Shown: one piece after another, positions 7,116-14,418 of the stretch | Layout of the letters: every line of letters begins with the position of its first letter | Position numbering within the stretch: the stretch's first letter is position 1 | Assembly: GCA_051000755.1 (NCBI GenBank) | Contig: JBPCNZ010000034.1 | Location: 1 to 17,205, forward strand | Reading direction: 5' to 3' | DNA: 17,205 bases | Source of the DNA: JALZAH01 sp051000755 | GTDB lineage: Bacteria; Actinomycetota; Acidimicrobiia; Acidimicrobiales; Palsa-688 | Notes under the pieces: model-generated | What the model was told of the DNA's origin: nothing | Databases searched by the model: none | The model's input: only the letters and a program-made list of their open reading frames with translations | Translations under genes and position numbers: made by a program

Positions 7116-8315
7116 GTGGAGGACGGCAACGAGGGACCCATCGCCGAATCGGTCATCCGTGAGGCCATGCGCGGGGTCATCGACCCGGAGTTGGGCGATG
7201 ACGTGGTCGATCTCGGCATGTACCAGGGCGCCCGGATCGCCGCCGACGGGACCGTGGTCGTCGATCTGGCCCTGACCACCGCCGCCTGCCCTCTCCGCGG
7301 CCAGCTGACCCGGGACGTCACCGAGAGGATCAGCCGCCTGCCGGGGATCCGTGAGGTGTCGGTCAACACCACGGCCATGGATGCCGAGCAGCGCTCCGCC
7401 CTGATGGCCCGGGCCCGGTGGAAGGCGAGGGACCGGGCCGCCACCACCCGCATCCCCAGCCGGACCCGGGTGCTGGCCATCTCGTCGGGCAAGGGTGGCG
7501 TGGGCAAGTCGTCGATCACCGTGAACTTGGCCGCGGGGCTGGCCCAACGGGGTTTCCGGGTGGGCGTCCTCGACGCCGACATCGCCGGTTTCTCCGTGCC
7601 CCGGATGTTGGGGATGGAGGGCCGCCTCAACGCCCAGAAGGGGTCCGGGCCCGACGCCAAGGCCCAGATCGAGCCCATGACGATGACCGTCGGTGAGGGA
7701 TCCATCGAGGTCCTGTCGATGGGCTTTCTCTCGGCCGAGGACGAAGCGGTGATGTGGCGGGGCCTGATGCTGAACCGGGCCGTCCAGCACTTCGTCGAGG
7801 ATGCCGCCTGGGGGGACCTGGACTACCTCCTGGTGGACATGCCGCCGGGCACCGGCGACGTGCAGATGGGCCTGGCCCGGATGCTTCCCCGGGCCGAGAT
7901 GCTCATCGTCACCACGCCTGCTCTCGCCGCCCAGAAGGTGGCGGTGCGGGCCGCGGACATGGCCCGCAAGGGGTATCTGAGGGTGGCCGGGGTGGTGGAG
8001 AACATGAGCGGCTTCGTCTGTGACCACGGCGAGCGCTACGAGCTGTTCGGCGCCGGTGGCGGCGACCGCCTGGCCCGGGAGATCGGCGCTCCCCTGCTGG
8101 CCCGGATCCCGCTCGAACCGTCGGTCTCCCGCGGCGGGGACCAGGGCCAGCCCGCCTCCATCAGTGACGGGCCCGCCACTGGGGCGTGGGCCGAGCTGGT
8201 CGGCGCCGTCATCGCCGTCGCCCCGGTCGTGGAGATGTCCGACTGCTCGGCCCGGATCTTCGATGTGGTCGCCGCCGGGCTCGACGCCAAAGACGCCCGC
8301 TCAGCCGGAGCCTGA
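7116..8315 (+). CDS. mrp: Mrp/ApbC family Fe-S cluster carrier ATPase
   Basis: 399 residues. Residues about 8-90 are a MIP18/DUF59 domain (VIDPELGDDVVDLGM and TTAACPLRGQL). Residues about 117-370 are a ParA/MinD-type P-loop NTPase with deviant Walker A GKGGVGKS (125-132), DADIAGFSVPRML (153-165) and LLVDMPPGTGDVQ (238-250). Mrp/ApbC proteins bind and transfer Fe-S clusters as dimers using paired CxxC motifs. Here the motif near residue 302 reads FVCDHG, so only one of the two usual cysteines is kept; Cys377 is an additional one. GTG at 7116 is chosen because the protein then starts just before the MIP18 domain and a -10-like TACACT sits six bases upstream. It is divergent from erpA, consistent with an Fe-S assembly role. 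Confidence 0.9.
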   Translation: MEDGNEGPIAESVIREAMRGVIDPELGDDVVDLGMYQGARIAADGTVVVDLALTTAACPLRGQLTRDVTERISRLPGIREVSVNTTAMDAEQRSALMARARWKARDRAATTRIPSRTRVLAISSGKGGVGKSSITVNLAAGLAQRGFRVGVLDADIAGFSVPRMLGMEGRLNAQKGSGPDAKAQIEPMTMTVGEGSIEVLSMGFLSAEDEAVMWRGLMLNRAVQHFVEDAAWGDLDYLLVDMPPGTGDVQMGLARMLPRAEMLIVTTPALAAQKVAVRAADMARKGYLRVAGVVENMSGFVCDHGERYELFGAGGGDRLAREIGAPLLARIPLEPSVSRGGDQGQPASISDGPATGAWAELVGAVIAVAPVVEMSDCSARIFDVVAAGLDAKDARSAGA

Positions 8316-8348
8316 ACCGCAGGCGCCTGAACCGCCGGCGCCTGAACC
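8304..8348. repeat. Three tandem copies of a 15-bp GC-rich unit spanning the mrp stop
   Basis: Units at 8304-8318, 8319-8333 and 8334-8348 share the core GCC-TGA-ACC and differ at one to two positions; shortened copies continue to about 8372. The mrp stop TGA is inside the first unit, and every later unit repeats TGA in the mrp frame. The middle unit contains the perfect palindrome CAGGCGCCTG (8320-8329). The array fills the 39 bp between mrp and the convergent metallo-hydrolase gene. Confidence 0.75.
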
Positions 8349-8354
8349 GGCGGA

Positions 8355-9302
8355 TCAACCGGCGCCGGCACCGCCGCCTCGGGCCTCGGCGGGGACCGCA
8401 GGATCCCACCACGGAGCGTCGAGCTCGTCGGGATCGACACCGGCGGCCCGGCCCTCGTGTCCCAGCTTCCTGAGGTGGGCCCAGACCGAGTAGCGGGCCA
8501 CCGGGTGCAGGGCCTCGGGCACATCGGTGTAGAGCATCCCGACCAGGTCGGCCGGGGTGGCCCCGGCCGACCCGGCCCGGCGGAGGCCGTCGACGACCTG
8601 AGCCTCCCGGGACCGGCGGTGGGCGAGATAGCCGTCGAGCACGGCACCGGGGTCGTCGATCATGGCTCCGTGGCCGGGGGCGATGCGGCGGGGCCGGAGA
8701 TCCCGGACCCGCTCGAGGGCGTTCAGGTAGGCGGCCATGTCGCCATCGGGCGGGGCGATCACGACCGTGGAACCGGCCATGACGTGGTCGCCGGAGAACA
8801 GGAGACCGGTCCCGGCCAGCTCGAAGCACAGGTGGTTGGAGGCGTGGCCGGGCGTGTGGACGGCCGTGAGGGTGACCTCGGAGGTGGTGAGGCGGTCGCC
8901 GTCGCCCAGGCGGCGGTCGGGGGCGAACGCCATATCGTGGGCGTCGAGGTGGTGGCGGTCGCTCCCGGCGGGGGCAGGCCCGAAGCCCAGCACCTCGGCA
9001 CCGGTGGCGGCCGCCAGGCGGCCCGACAGCGGTGAATGGTCGACATGGGTGTGGGTCACCACCACCCAACCGACCCGGTCGCCGGCCACCTCCAGGATGG
9101 CGTCGAGGTGGGCGTCGTCGTCAGGCCCGGGATCGATGACCGCCACCCGGTCCTCCCCCACCAGGTAGGTGTTGGTCCCCGGACCGGTCATGATCCCCGG
9201 GTTCGGGGCCACGAGCCGGCGGACACCGGGCGCCACGTCGCGGGCCACCCCGGGGTCCATCAGGGGCCCGGCGTCGCCGCCGGCCGGGGCCGGGCCGGTC
9301 AC
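8355..9302 (-). CDS. Metallo-beta-lactamase-fold hydrolase, LACTB2-like
   Basis: 315 residues. The N-terminal part (about 25-215) is an MBL fold with the complete two-metal site: THTHVDH (83-89), His153 in HTPGHAS, Asp172 in FSGDHVM, and His211 in APGHGAMI. The C-terminal part (about 225-285) is a small helical/winged region, here LYTDVPEALHPVARYSVWAHLRKLGHEG, found in the LACTB2/endoribonuclease-like group rather than in true beta-lactamases. Metazoan LACTB2 is a single-strand RNA endonuclease; the bacterial relatives are mostly uncharacterised, so the substrate is left open. GTG at 9302 has no ribosome site; an in-frame ATG 14 codons later (MDPGVARD) is an equally good start. The gene converges on mrp with 39 bases between stops. 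The last few residues are Gly/Ala-rich because they cover the repeat edge. Confidence 0.88.
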   Translation of the reverse strand: MTGPAPAGGDAGPLMDPGVARDVAPGVRRLVAPNPGIMTGPGTNTYLVGEDRVAVIDPGPDDDAHLDAILEVAGDRVGWVVVTHTHVDHSPLSGRLAAATGAEVLGFGPAPAGSDRHHLDAHDMAFAPDRRLGDGDRLTTSEVTLTAVHTPGHASNHLCFELAGTGLLFSGDHVMAGSTVVIAPPDGDMAAYLNALERVRDLRPRRIAPGHGAMIDDPGAVLDGYLAHRRSREAQVVDGLRRAGSAGATPADLVGMLYTDVPEALHPVARYSVWAHLRKLGHEGRAAGVDPDELDAPWWDPAVPAEARGGGAGAG

Positions 9303-9398
9303 GGGCGGCGTCGGAGGACGGGTCGGGGCACAACCATGGACCTGACGCTACCGGGGCCGGCCGCCGCGCCTGCGAGGGTCGAGGGGACCCGATTTGGC

Positions 9399-9404
9399 TA
9401 CGGT
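9399..9404 (+). promoter_or_regulatory. Candidate -10 element of the pseudoprotease gene, leaderless arrangement
   Basis: TACGGT is followed by exactly six bases and then the ATG at 9411, the same geometry as at mrp and selA. No Shine-Dalgarno site is visible. Confidence 0.45.
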
Positions 9405-9410
9405 ACGGGT

Positions 9411-10451
9411 ATGGCAACGTCGGGCGAGGGTAGGCGTGTGTCCCCGACGACCAGGACCTCGGGCGATGGCGGGCTCTTCGAGCCGGCCGCCAGGACCCCT
9501 CCGAGCGGCACCCGCGGGGTCAACGGTGCGGGCCGCGGCGGGGCCCGGCCGCCGGCTCCCCGCCCGGGTCTGCGCTACCGGATCCTGCCTCGCACCCTCA
9601 TCGGCCTCGCCGCCCTCATCCTGGCCTTCGCCCTCGGGGCGGGGTTCAGCGGGGTCGTCCTCTACTCGTACTACCAGTACCACCTGGACCAGACCAACGG
9701 CCGGGTCAACGCCTTGATCAACGGCTACAAGAAGCAGTTCGCCAACGCCGAGGGGGACCTGCAGGCATCGGCCAACGCGGCCAAGGGGCAGATCCAGAGC
9801 CAGTTGGCGCCCCTCCAACAACTCCAGGCCGACCCCAAGACTCTGGGCCTGCTGGTCAAGAACCTCTCGCCTTCGCTGTTCTTCGTCCACACCCAGGACG
9901 CCAACGGCCAACCGTCGGTGGGGACGGCCTTCGTGGTCTCCTCGAACGCCCAGCAGTCACTGCTCCTGACCTCGGCCACCACCGTCTCGGCCAGCCAGCA
10001 GAACCCGGCACCGGCGGTCTACGTCCGCCAGAACAGCAACGACACCAAGGTCACGGTCCGCACCGTCGACACCCAGTACGACCTGGCCCTGATCGTCCTG
10101 CCCCGGGGCCGCCTGCCAGTGATCAAGGTGGCCCCGGCCAGCCCCACCCCCGCCATCGGCGACAAGATCTTCGCCATGTCCGGTCAGGGCACGGCCGGCG
10201 CCGGGGTGTCCCAGGGCGCCCTGACCGACGTCTCCGCCGCGGGTGTGTCGGAGAACGCACCGATCGGCCAGGCCTTCCAGGGCGGTCCTCTGGTCAACGC
10301 CGCCGGCCAGGTGGTGGCCATCGCCTCCCGGGCCTACGCCCCCGAGGGGTTCCCGTCCGACGCAGTGTGGTTCGCTCCCTACCCCCAGGCCGCCTGCTCC
10401 AAGGTGATCAGCTGCCCCCAGGGCTCCATCGGCGCCAGCCAGGGCTCCTAG
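9411..10451 (+). CDS. Membrane-anchored trypsin-like (HtrA-type) protein lacking catalytic His and Ser
   Basis: 346 residues. An N-terminal cytoplasmic tail of about 58 residues, rich in Gly, Pro, Arg and Ser, is followed by one membrane helix (about 62-86), a helical Gln/Ala-rich segment (about 95-140) that may be a coiled coil, and a trypsin-like beta-barrel domain (about 150-325) outside the membrane. The HtrA landmarks remain but are altered: TAAHVV is TSATTV (Thr190 in place of His), YDLALI keeps Asp224, and GNSGGPL is AFQGGPL (Gln290 in place of Ser). It should therefore bind but not cut peptides. Cys329 and Cys335 near the C-terminus could form a disulfide. ATG at 9411 is preceded by a -10-like hexamer. 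It converges on a PBP gene with only three bases between stops; a cell-envelope role is possible but inferred. Confidence 0.8.
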   Translation: MATSGEGRRVSPTTRTSGDGGLFEPAARTPPSGTRGVNGAGRGGARPPAPRPGLRYRILPRTLIGLAALILAFALGAGFSGVVLYSYYQYHLDQTNGRVNALINGYKKQFANAEGDLQASANAAKGQIQSQLAPLQQLQADPKTLGLLVKNLSPSLFFVHTQDANGQPSVGTAFVVSSNAQQSLLLTSATTVSASQQNPAPAVYVRQNSNDTKVTVRTVDTQYDLALIVLPRGRLPVIKVAPASPTPAIGDKIFAMSGQGTAGAGVSQGALTDVSAAGVSENAPIGQAFQGGPLVNAAGQVVAIASRAYAPEGFPSDAVWFAPYPQAACSKVISCPQGSIGASQGS

Positions 10452-10454
10452 AGC

Positions 10455-12764
10455 TCACGTCCCGGGCGGGCCCGTCCCCGACGGTGCCGTGGTGGGCGCG
10501 GGGACGATGCCGCCCGTCGGGACGGTCGTGGTGGTCGCCGGCGCCGAGTACGAGGGGGCAGGCGCGTATGGCAGGCGCGGGCCGGAGGGCCCGCTGGCGT
10601 AGGGACCCCCGGTCGGCGTGTCCCTGGGGGTGCTGGGATCGCCGGGCTGGAGAGGCGGGACGGTGGCCGGCGTCGGGGAGAGGGCGACGGCGGGAGGCTG
10701 GATGGGCGCGGGCTGGCTGAACGGGGTGACGGGGACCGACGCCAACGCCGAGGTCATGAACGACTGCCACGTCATGGCCGGCCACGTCCCTCCGTAGACG
10801 GGCTGGATGCCCTTGACGTTGCCGATGCTCTTCGACTCGCTGTCGGCCTTGCCCATCCACACCGCGGTGGAGAGGCTCGGGGTGTAGCCCGCGAACCAGG
10901 CGTTGGTGTAGTTGCTCGTCGTCCCGGTCTTGCCCGCCGCGGGCCGGCCCAGCTGGGCTGCGGTGCCCGTCCCGCTGGCGATCACCCCCTGGAGGACGTT
11001 GGTCACATTGTCGGCCACGTTGGCCGGCAGGACGGCGGTGGTGCCGGGGGCACGGGCGATGTTGTTGACGAGCGCCTTGCCCGAGTTGTCGAGGATCTCG
11101 AGGATGGGGGTGGGTTCGGCCCGCCGGCCGTGATTGTCGAGGACGCCGTAGGCCGACGCCATGTCGAGCGGCGACACACCGACGACACCCAGGGCGTAGG
11201 TCTGGCAGTAGGTCTGGACCCGCGGCGAGTAGTAGGCCGAGGAGATCCCCATGGCCTTGGCCGTCTTGGCCACGTTGGCGCAGCCCACCACCGGGGCCAG
11301 CTGGGCGTAGACGGTGTTGGTCGACTGGGCCATGGCGGTAGCCAAGGTCTGCTGGCCGCCAGAGAAGCCCGGCTCGTCGTTGGAGATGGTGCAGCTGTTG
11401 GAAGGGGACACCTTGCAGTTGGGGATGGGCAGGACGCCCGGGGCGTCGAAGGTCCTGGTGGGCTGGATACCCTGCTCGAAGGCGGTGGCCAGCACAAACG
11501 GCTTCCACGCCGAGCCCGGTTGGCGACCACCGGCCCCCCCGGTGATGGTGTTGCCGCTATAGCAGGTGGCCGGCACCTCGATGGCCGAGAGGGGAACACC
11601 CTTGGGGTACTCGCAGCCGCCCAGGGCGAAGTTGTCGTTGGCGTACTTGCCGGTGCCGCCGAAGCCCCGGCCGCCGACCAGGGCCTCCACGAAGCCGGTC
11701 TGGGGCTCCACCGCGGCCAGTCCCATCTCCAGGGGGTCCGAGGTGCCCTTGAGGGTGGAGTCGACCGAGGCGTAGGCCGCCTCCTGGATCGCCGGGTTGA
11801 GGGTGGTCTGGACCCGCAGGCCCCCGCCGTAGACCTGGGCTGGCGGGTAGTGGGCCAGGAGCCAGCGGGTCACGTAGTCCACAAAGTCGGGGTACTTGCT
11901 GGCCGACGTAGCCTGGGGGTAGACGATCGTCGCCCCCGCAGGCGGGTTGGCCGTGGCCAGGGCCAGGTGGGCGCCCAGGGCCTCCTGGTAGGAGGCCGGG
12001 GTCAGGTAGCCCTGGGCCAGCATCTTGCCCAGCACCAGGACCCGATAGTTCTCGGCCTGGGCCAGGTTCTCCCGGGGGGCCCGGGCCGACGGGGCGGGAA
12101 TGAGGCCGGCCAGGGTGGCCGACTCCGATGCCGTGAGGTTGCCGACGTCGGTGTGGAAGTAGTTCTTGGCGGCCGCCCCGATCCCGTAATTGCCGTCGCC
12201 GTAGTAGAGCGTGGTCAGGTACCGGTACAGGATCTCGTCCTTGCTGGCCTGGCGGTCGAGCTGGCTGGCCAGCACCGCCTCGCGCACCTTGCGGACCAGG
12301 TTGCGGTTGCCGCCGGTGAACGCCAGCTTCACGTACTGCTGGGTGATGGTGGAGCCGCCCTGCACCGTTCTCTTGTTGCGGATGTCGGCGATGGCGGCCC
12401 GGACGGTGCCGCGGATGTCGACGCCACCGTGCTTGTAGAAGTTGCGGTCCTCGTCGGAGACGACCGCCTCCTTGAGGACGGTGGCGATGGAGCCGTCCGC
12501 CACCGGGACGTTCTGGTCGTACTGCTGGAGGGTGGCGATGACCCCACCGTTGCGGTCATAGATGGTCGTCGGTTCGAGCACCGGGGTGGCCTTGGGGACC
12601 GGGATGGTGGCCGGCAGGGGCAGGAAGATGAGCCCGGCCAGCACGGTGGCCACCACGATCACCGGTACGCCCACCACGGTGACGATGCCGAGGAACACCG
12701 AGGAGAACAGGTACCGGAGGATCCGCCGGATCAGGGCCATAACGGCCCTAGCTTCGCGCGTCAC
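10455..12764 (-). CDS. Class A penicillin-binding protein (transglycosylase/transpeptidase)
   Basis: 769 residues; a bifunctional peptidoglycan synthase anchored by one helix (about 19-48). The GT51 transglycosylase domain (about 70-240) has EDRNFYKHGGVD (Glu105 catalytic), QGGSTITQQ and KDEILYRYLTTLYYG. The transpeptidase domain (about 345-650) has SAWK with nucleophile Ser418, STN at 481-483 and KTGT at 612-615. The tail (about 680-769) is rich in Pro, Thr and Ser, as in many actinobacterial PBPs. Between the domain start and SAWK there is an insertion of roughly 30 residues with Cys384 and Cys401, and further cysteines at 450, 458, 495 and 520, so disulfides are plausible. The GTG at 12764 overlaps the Rieske stop as GTGA; an in-frame ATG at 12740 is the alternative, and neither has a clear ribosome site. 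Confidence 0.93.
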   Translation of the reverse strand: MTREARAVMALIRRILRYLFSSVFLGIVTVVGVPVIVVATVLAGLIFLPLPATIPVPKATPVLEPTTIYDRNGGVIATLQQYDQNVPVADGSIATVLKEAVVSDEDRNFYKHGGVDIRGTVRAAIADIRNKRTVQGGSTITQQYVKLAFTGGNRNLVRKVREAVLASQLDRQASKDEILYRYLTTLYYGDGNYGIGAAAKNYFHTDVGNLTASESATLAGLIPAPSARAPRENLAQAENYRVLVLGKMLAQGYLTPASYQEALGAHLALATANPPAGATIVYPQATSASKYPDFVDYVTRWLLAHYPPAQVYGGGLRVQTTLNPAIQEAAYASVDSTLKGTSDPLEMGLAAVEPQTGFVEALVGGRGFGGTGKYANDNFALGGCEYPKGVPLSAIEVPATCYSGNTITGGAGGRQPGSAWKPFVLATAFEQGIQPTRTFDAPGVLPIPNCKVSPSNSCTISNDEPGFSGGQQTLATAMAQSTNTVYAQLAPVVGCANVAKTAKAMGISSAYYSPRVQTYCQTYALGVVGVSPLDMASAYGVLDNHGRRAEPTPILEILDNSGKALVNNIARAPGTTAVLPANVADNVTNVLQGVIASGTGTAAQLGRPAAGKTGTTSNYTNAWFAGYTPSLSTAVWMGKADSESKSIGNVKGIQPVYGGTWPAMTWQSFMTSALASVPVTPFSQPAPIQPPAVALSPTPATVPPLQPGDPSTPRDTPTGGPYASGPSGPRLPYAPAPSYSAPATTTTVPTGGIVPAPTTAPSGTGPPGT

Positions 12765-13075
12765 GCCTCGGTACCGAGCAGCACCCGGCCGTCCACCTCC
12801 CGGACGGGGAACGTGGCCAGCCCGGGCCGGCGCCCGAAGGCGGTGACATGCTCACCGCTGGCCAACTCGTAGCGCCAGCCGTGCCACGGGCAGGTCACGC
12901 ACCCGTGGGCGACGAAACCGTCGTCGAGGGGCGACCCGACATGCAGGCACACATTGGATACCGCGAACAGCCGCCGGCGGGAGCGGAACACCGCCACCGG
13001 TTGACCCTCCACGGTGACCGGCCACCCCCGGTCGAGCGGGATGTCGCTCACCGCGCAGACGTCGTGCCAGATCAT
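12761..13075 (-). CDS. Rieske-type [2Fe-2S] ferredoxin
   Basis: 104 residues, essentially one Rieske domain like the ferredoxin component of dioxygenases or NirD-type subunits. The ligands are complete: Cys43 and His45 in CLHVGSPL, and Cys62 and His65 in CPWHGWRYEL. The expected GxP-like end (FPVREVDGRVLL) follows. No oxygenase or reductase gene is nearby, so the redox partner is unknown. ATG at 13075 gives a standard start (WHDVCAVSDIP); no ribosome site is apparent. The end overlaps the PBP start by four bases (GTGA), suggesting co-transcription, although no functional link with cell-wall synthesis is known. It diverges from selA across 60 bases. Confidence 0.92.
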   Translation of the reverse strand: MIWHDVCAVSDIPLDRGWPVTVEGQPVAVFRSRRRLFAVSNVCLHVGSPLDDGFVAHGCVTCPWHGWRYELASGEHVTAFGRRPGLATFPVREVDGRVLLGTEA

Positions 13076-13123
13076 TGCCGCGTCCAGTCTGGCGCGGGGC
13101 GAACCGAAATCGACAACCCGCCG

Positions 13124-13129
13124 TAGGCT
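13124..13129 (+). promoter_or_regulatory. Candidate -10 element of selA, leaderless arrangement
   Basis: TAGGCT ends exactly six bases before the GTG at 13136. No Shine-Dalgarno site is present, which fits transcription starting at the GTG. Confidence 0.45.
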
Positions 13130-13135
13130 GAGGCC

Positions 13136-14410
13136 GTGGCGAGGCGTCCCCCTTCGGTCGACGTGCTGGCCCGATCCCTCGCCGACGTGGGCCTCCCCCA
13201 CCCTCTGCTGGTCGACGCGGCCCGGGCCGCCATCGATGCCGGCGACCCCAATTCGGCCCGATCACGGGCCGAGGCCAGCGCCGCCAGCCTGCTGCGGGAC
13301 GTGATCAACGCCACCGGCGTCCTGCTCCACACCAACCTGGGCCGGGCACCCACCGGAGCCATTCCCCACATCCCCCATGCCCCGACGCGCTACAACAACG
13401 TCGAGATCGACCTGGCCACCGGGCGGCGGGGTTCGCGCTCGGCCCACGCCGGGCGCCTGCTGGCCCGGGCGGCCGGCGCCGAGGCCGCCCTGGTGGTCAA
13501 CAACGGGGCTGCGGCCGTGCTGCTGGCCCTCGCCGCCCTGGCCGCCGGTCGTCAGGTCATCGTCAGCCGCGGCCAGCTGGTCGAGATCGGCGGCGGGTTC
13601 CGCATCCCCGAGGTCCTCGCCGCGTCGGGCGCCACCCTCGTCGAGGTGGGCACCACCAACCGGACCCGGCTGGCCGACTACACCGCCGCCATCGGCCCCG
13701 ACACCGCCCTGATCCTCGTTGTCCACCCGTCCAACTACCGCATCACCGGCTTCACCGAGACCGTCGGGGTGGATGCCCTGGCCGGCCTCGGGGTCCCGGT
13801 CGTGGTCGACATCGGCTCCGGCCTCCTCGACACCCGGTGCGGTTGGCTACCGGGCGGACCGCCGGCGTGGCTGGCTGACGAACCGGCCGCCCGTCAGACC
13901 CTGGCCGCCGGCGCCGGCCTGGTCACCTTCTCCGGCGACAAGCTCCTCGGTGGCCCCCAGGCCGGGATCATCGCCGGGTCCGCCGACCTGGTGGCCCGCT
14001 GCGGGCGCTACTCACTGGCCCGGGCCCTGCGCCCCGGCAGCCTGGTCCTGGCCGAGGCCCAGCGCGTCGCTCTCGCCTACCTCTCCGGCACCGCGGGCTC
14101 GCTCCCCCTGTGGACCATGGCCACCGTGCCCGTCACCGACCTGGCCGAACGGGCCGGCAAGGTGGCGGCCGCCTGCGGGGGCACCGTGGTCGACACCGAG
14201 GCGGTGGCGGGCGGGGGCTCTCTGCCCGGCCGGGGCATCCCGTCGGTCGGCGTCCGCCTCCCCGGCGACCGGGCCCGGGCCCTGTGGTCCTGGGACCCGC
14301 CGGTGCTGGCCCGGGTGCACGACGGTGCGACCACGGCCGATCTGCGCAGCGTCGACCCGGCCGATGACGACATGTTGGGGAATGTCCTCGCCGCCTCCAC
14401 TCCCGGTTGA
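13136..14410 (+). CDS. selA: L-seryl-tRNA(Sec) selenium transferase (SelA)
   Basis: A 424-residue PLP-dependent enzyme that converts Ser-tRNA(Sec) to Sec-tRNA(Sec) using selenophosphate; a homodecamer in E. coli. Recognisable blocks are DVINATGVLLHTNLGRAP (about 55-72), VVNNGAAAVLLAL (120-132), SRGQLVEIGGGFRIPEV (144-160), EVGTTNRTRLADY (170-182), VHPSNYRITGF (196-206), VDIGSGLLD (224-232), and FSGDKLLGGPQAG with the PLP lysine Lys269. It is somewhat shorter than E. coli SelA (463 aa), mainly at the N-terminus. The GTG start follows a -10-like element. selB begins within ten bases, so the two form an operon. The genes for tRNA-Sec and SelD, which are needed for function, were not found in this window. 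Confidence 0.95.
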   Translation: MARRPPSVDVLARSLADVGLPHPLLVDAARAAIDAGDPNSARSRAEASAASLLRDVINATGVLLHTNLGRAPTGAIPHIPHAPTRYNNVEIDLATGRRGSRSAHAGRLLARAAGAEAALVVNNGAAAVLLALAALAAGRQVIVSRGQLVEIGGGFRIPEVLAASGATLVEVGTTNRTRLADYTAAIGPDTALILVVHPSNYRITGFTETVGVDALAGLGVPVVVDIGSGLLDTRCGWLPGGPPAWLADEPAARQTLAAGAGLVTFSGDKLLGGPQAGIIAGSADLVARCGRYSLARALRPGSLVLAEAQRVALAYLSGTAGSLPLWTMATVPVTDLAERAGKVAAACGGTVVDTEAVAGGGSLPGRGIPSVGVRLPGDRARALWSWDPPVLARVHDGATTADLRSVDPADDDMLGNVLAASTPG

Positions 14411-14418
14411 GCGGAGGC

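Noticed and set aside
8313..8345. Repeated in-frame TGA codons after mrp as selenocysteine codons
   Set aside because: Each TGA follows the end of a complete Mrp protein, with only four codons between them and no conserved extension; the repeat explains them.
11130..12872. Plus-strand open frame of 580 codons opposite the PBP gene
   Set aside because: Shadow of the PBP; no recognisable domain, and the opposite strand has all GT51 and transpeptidase motifs.
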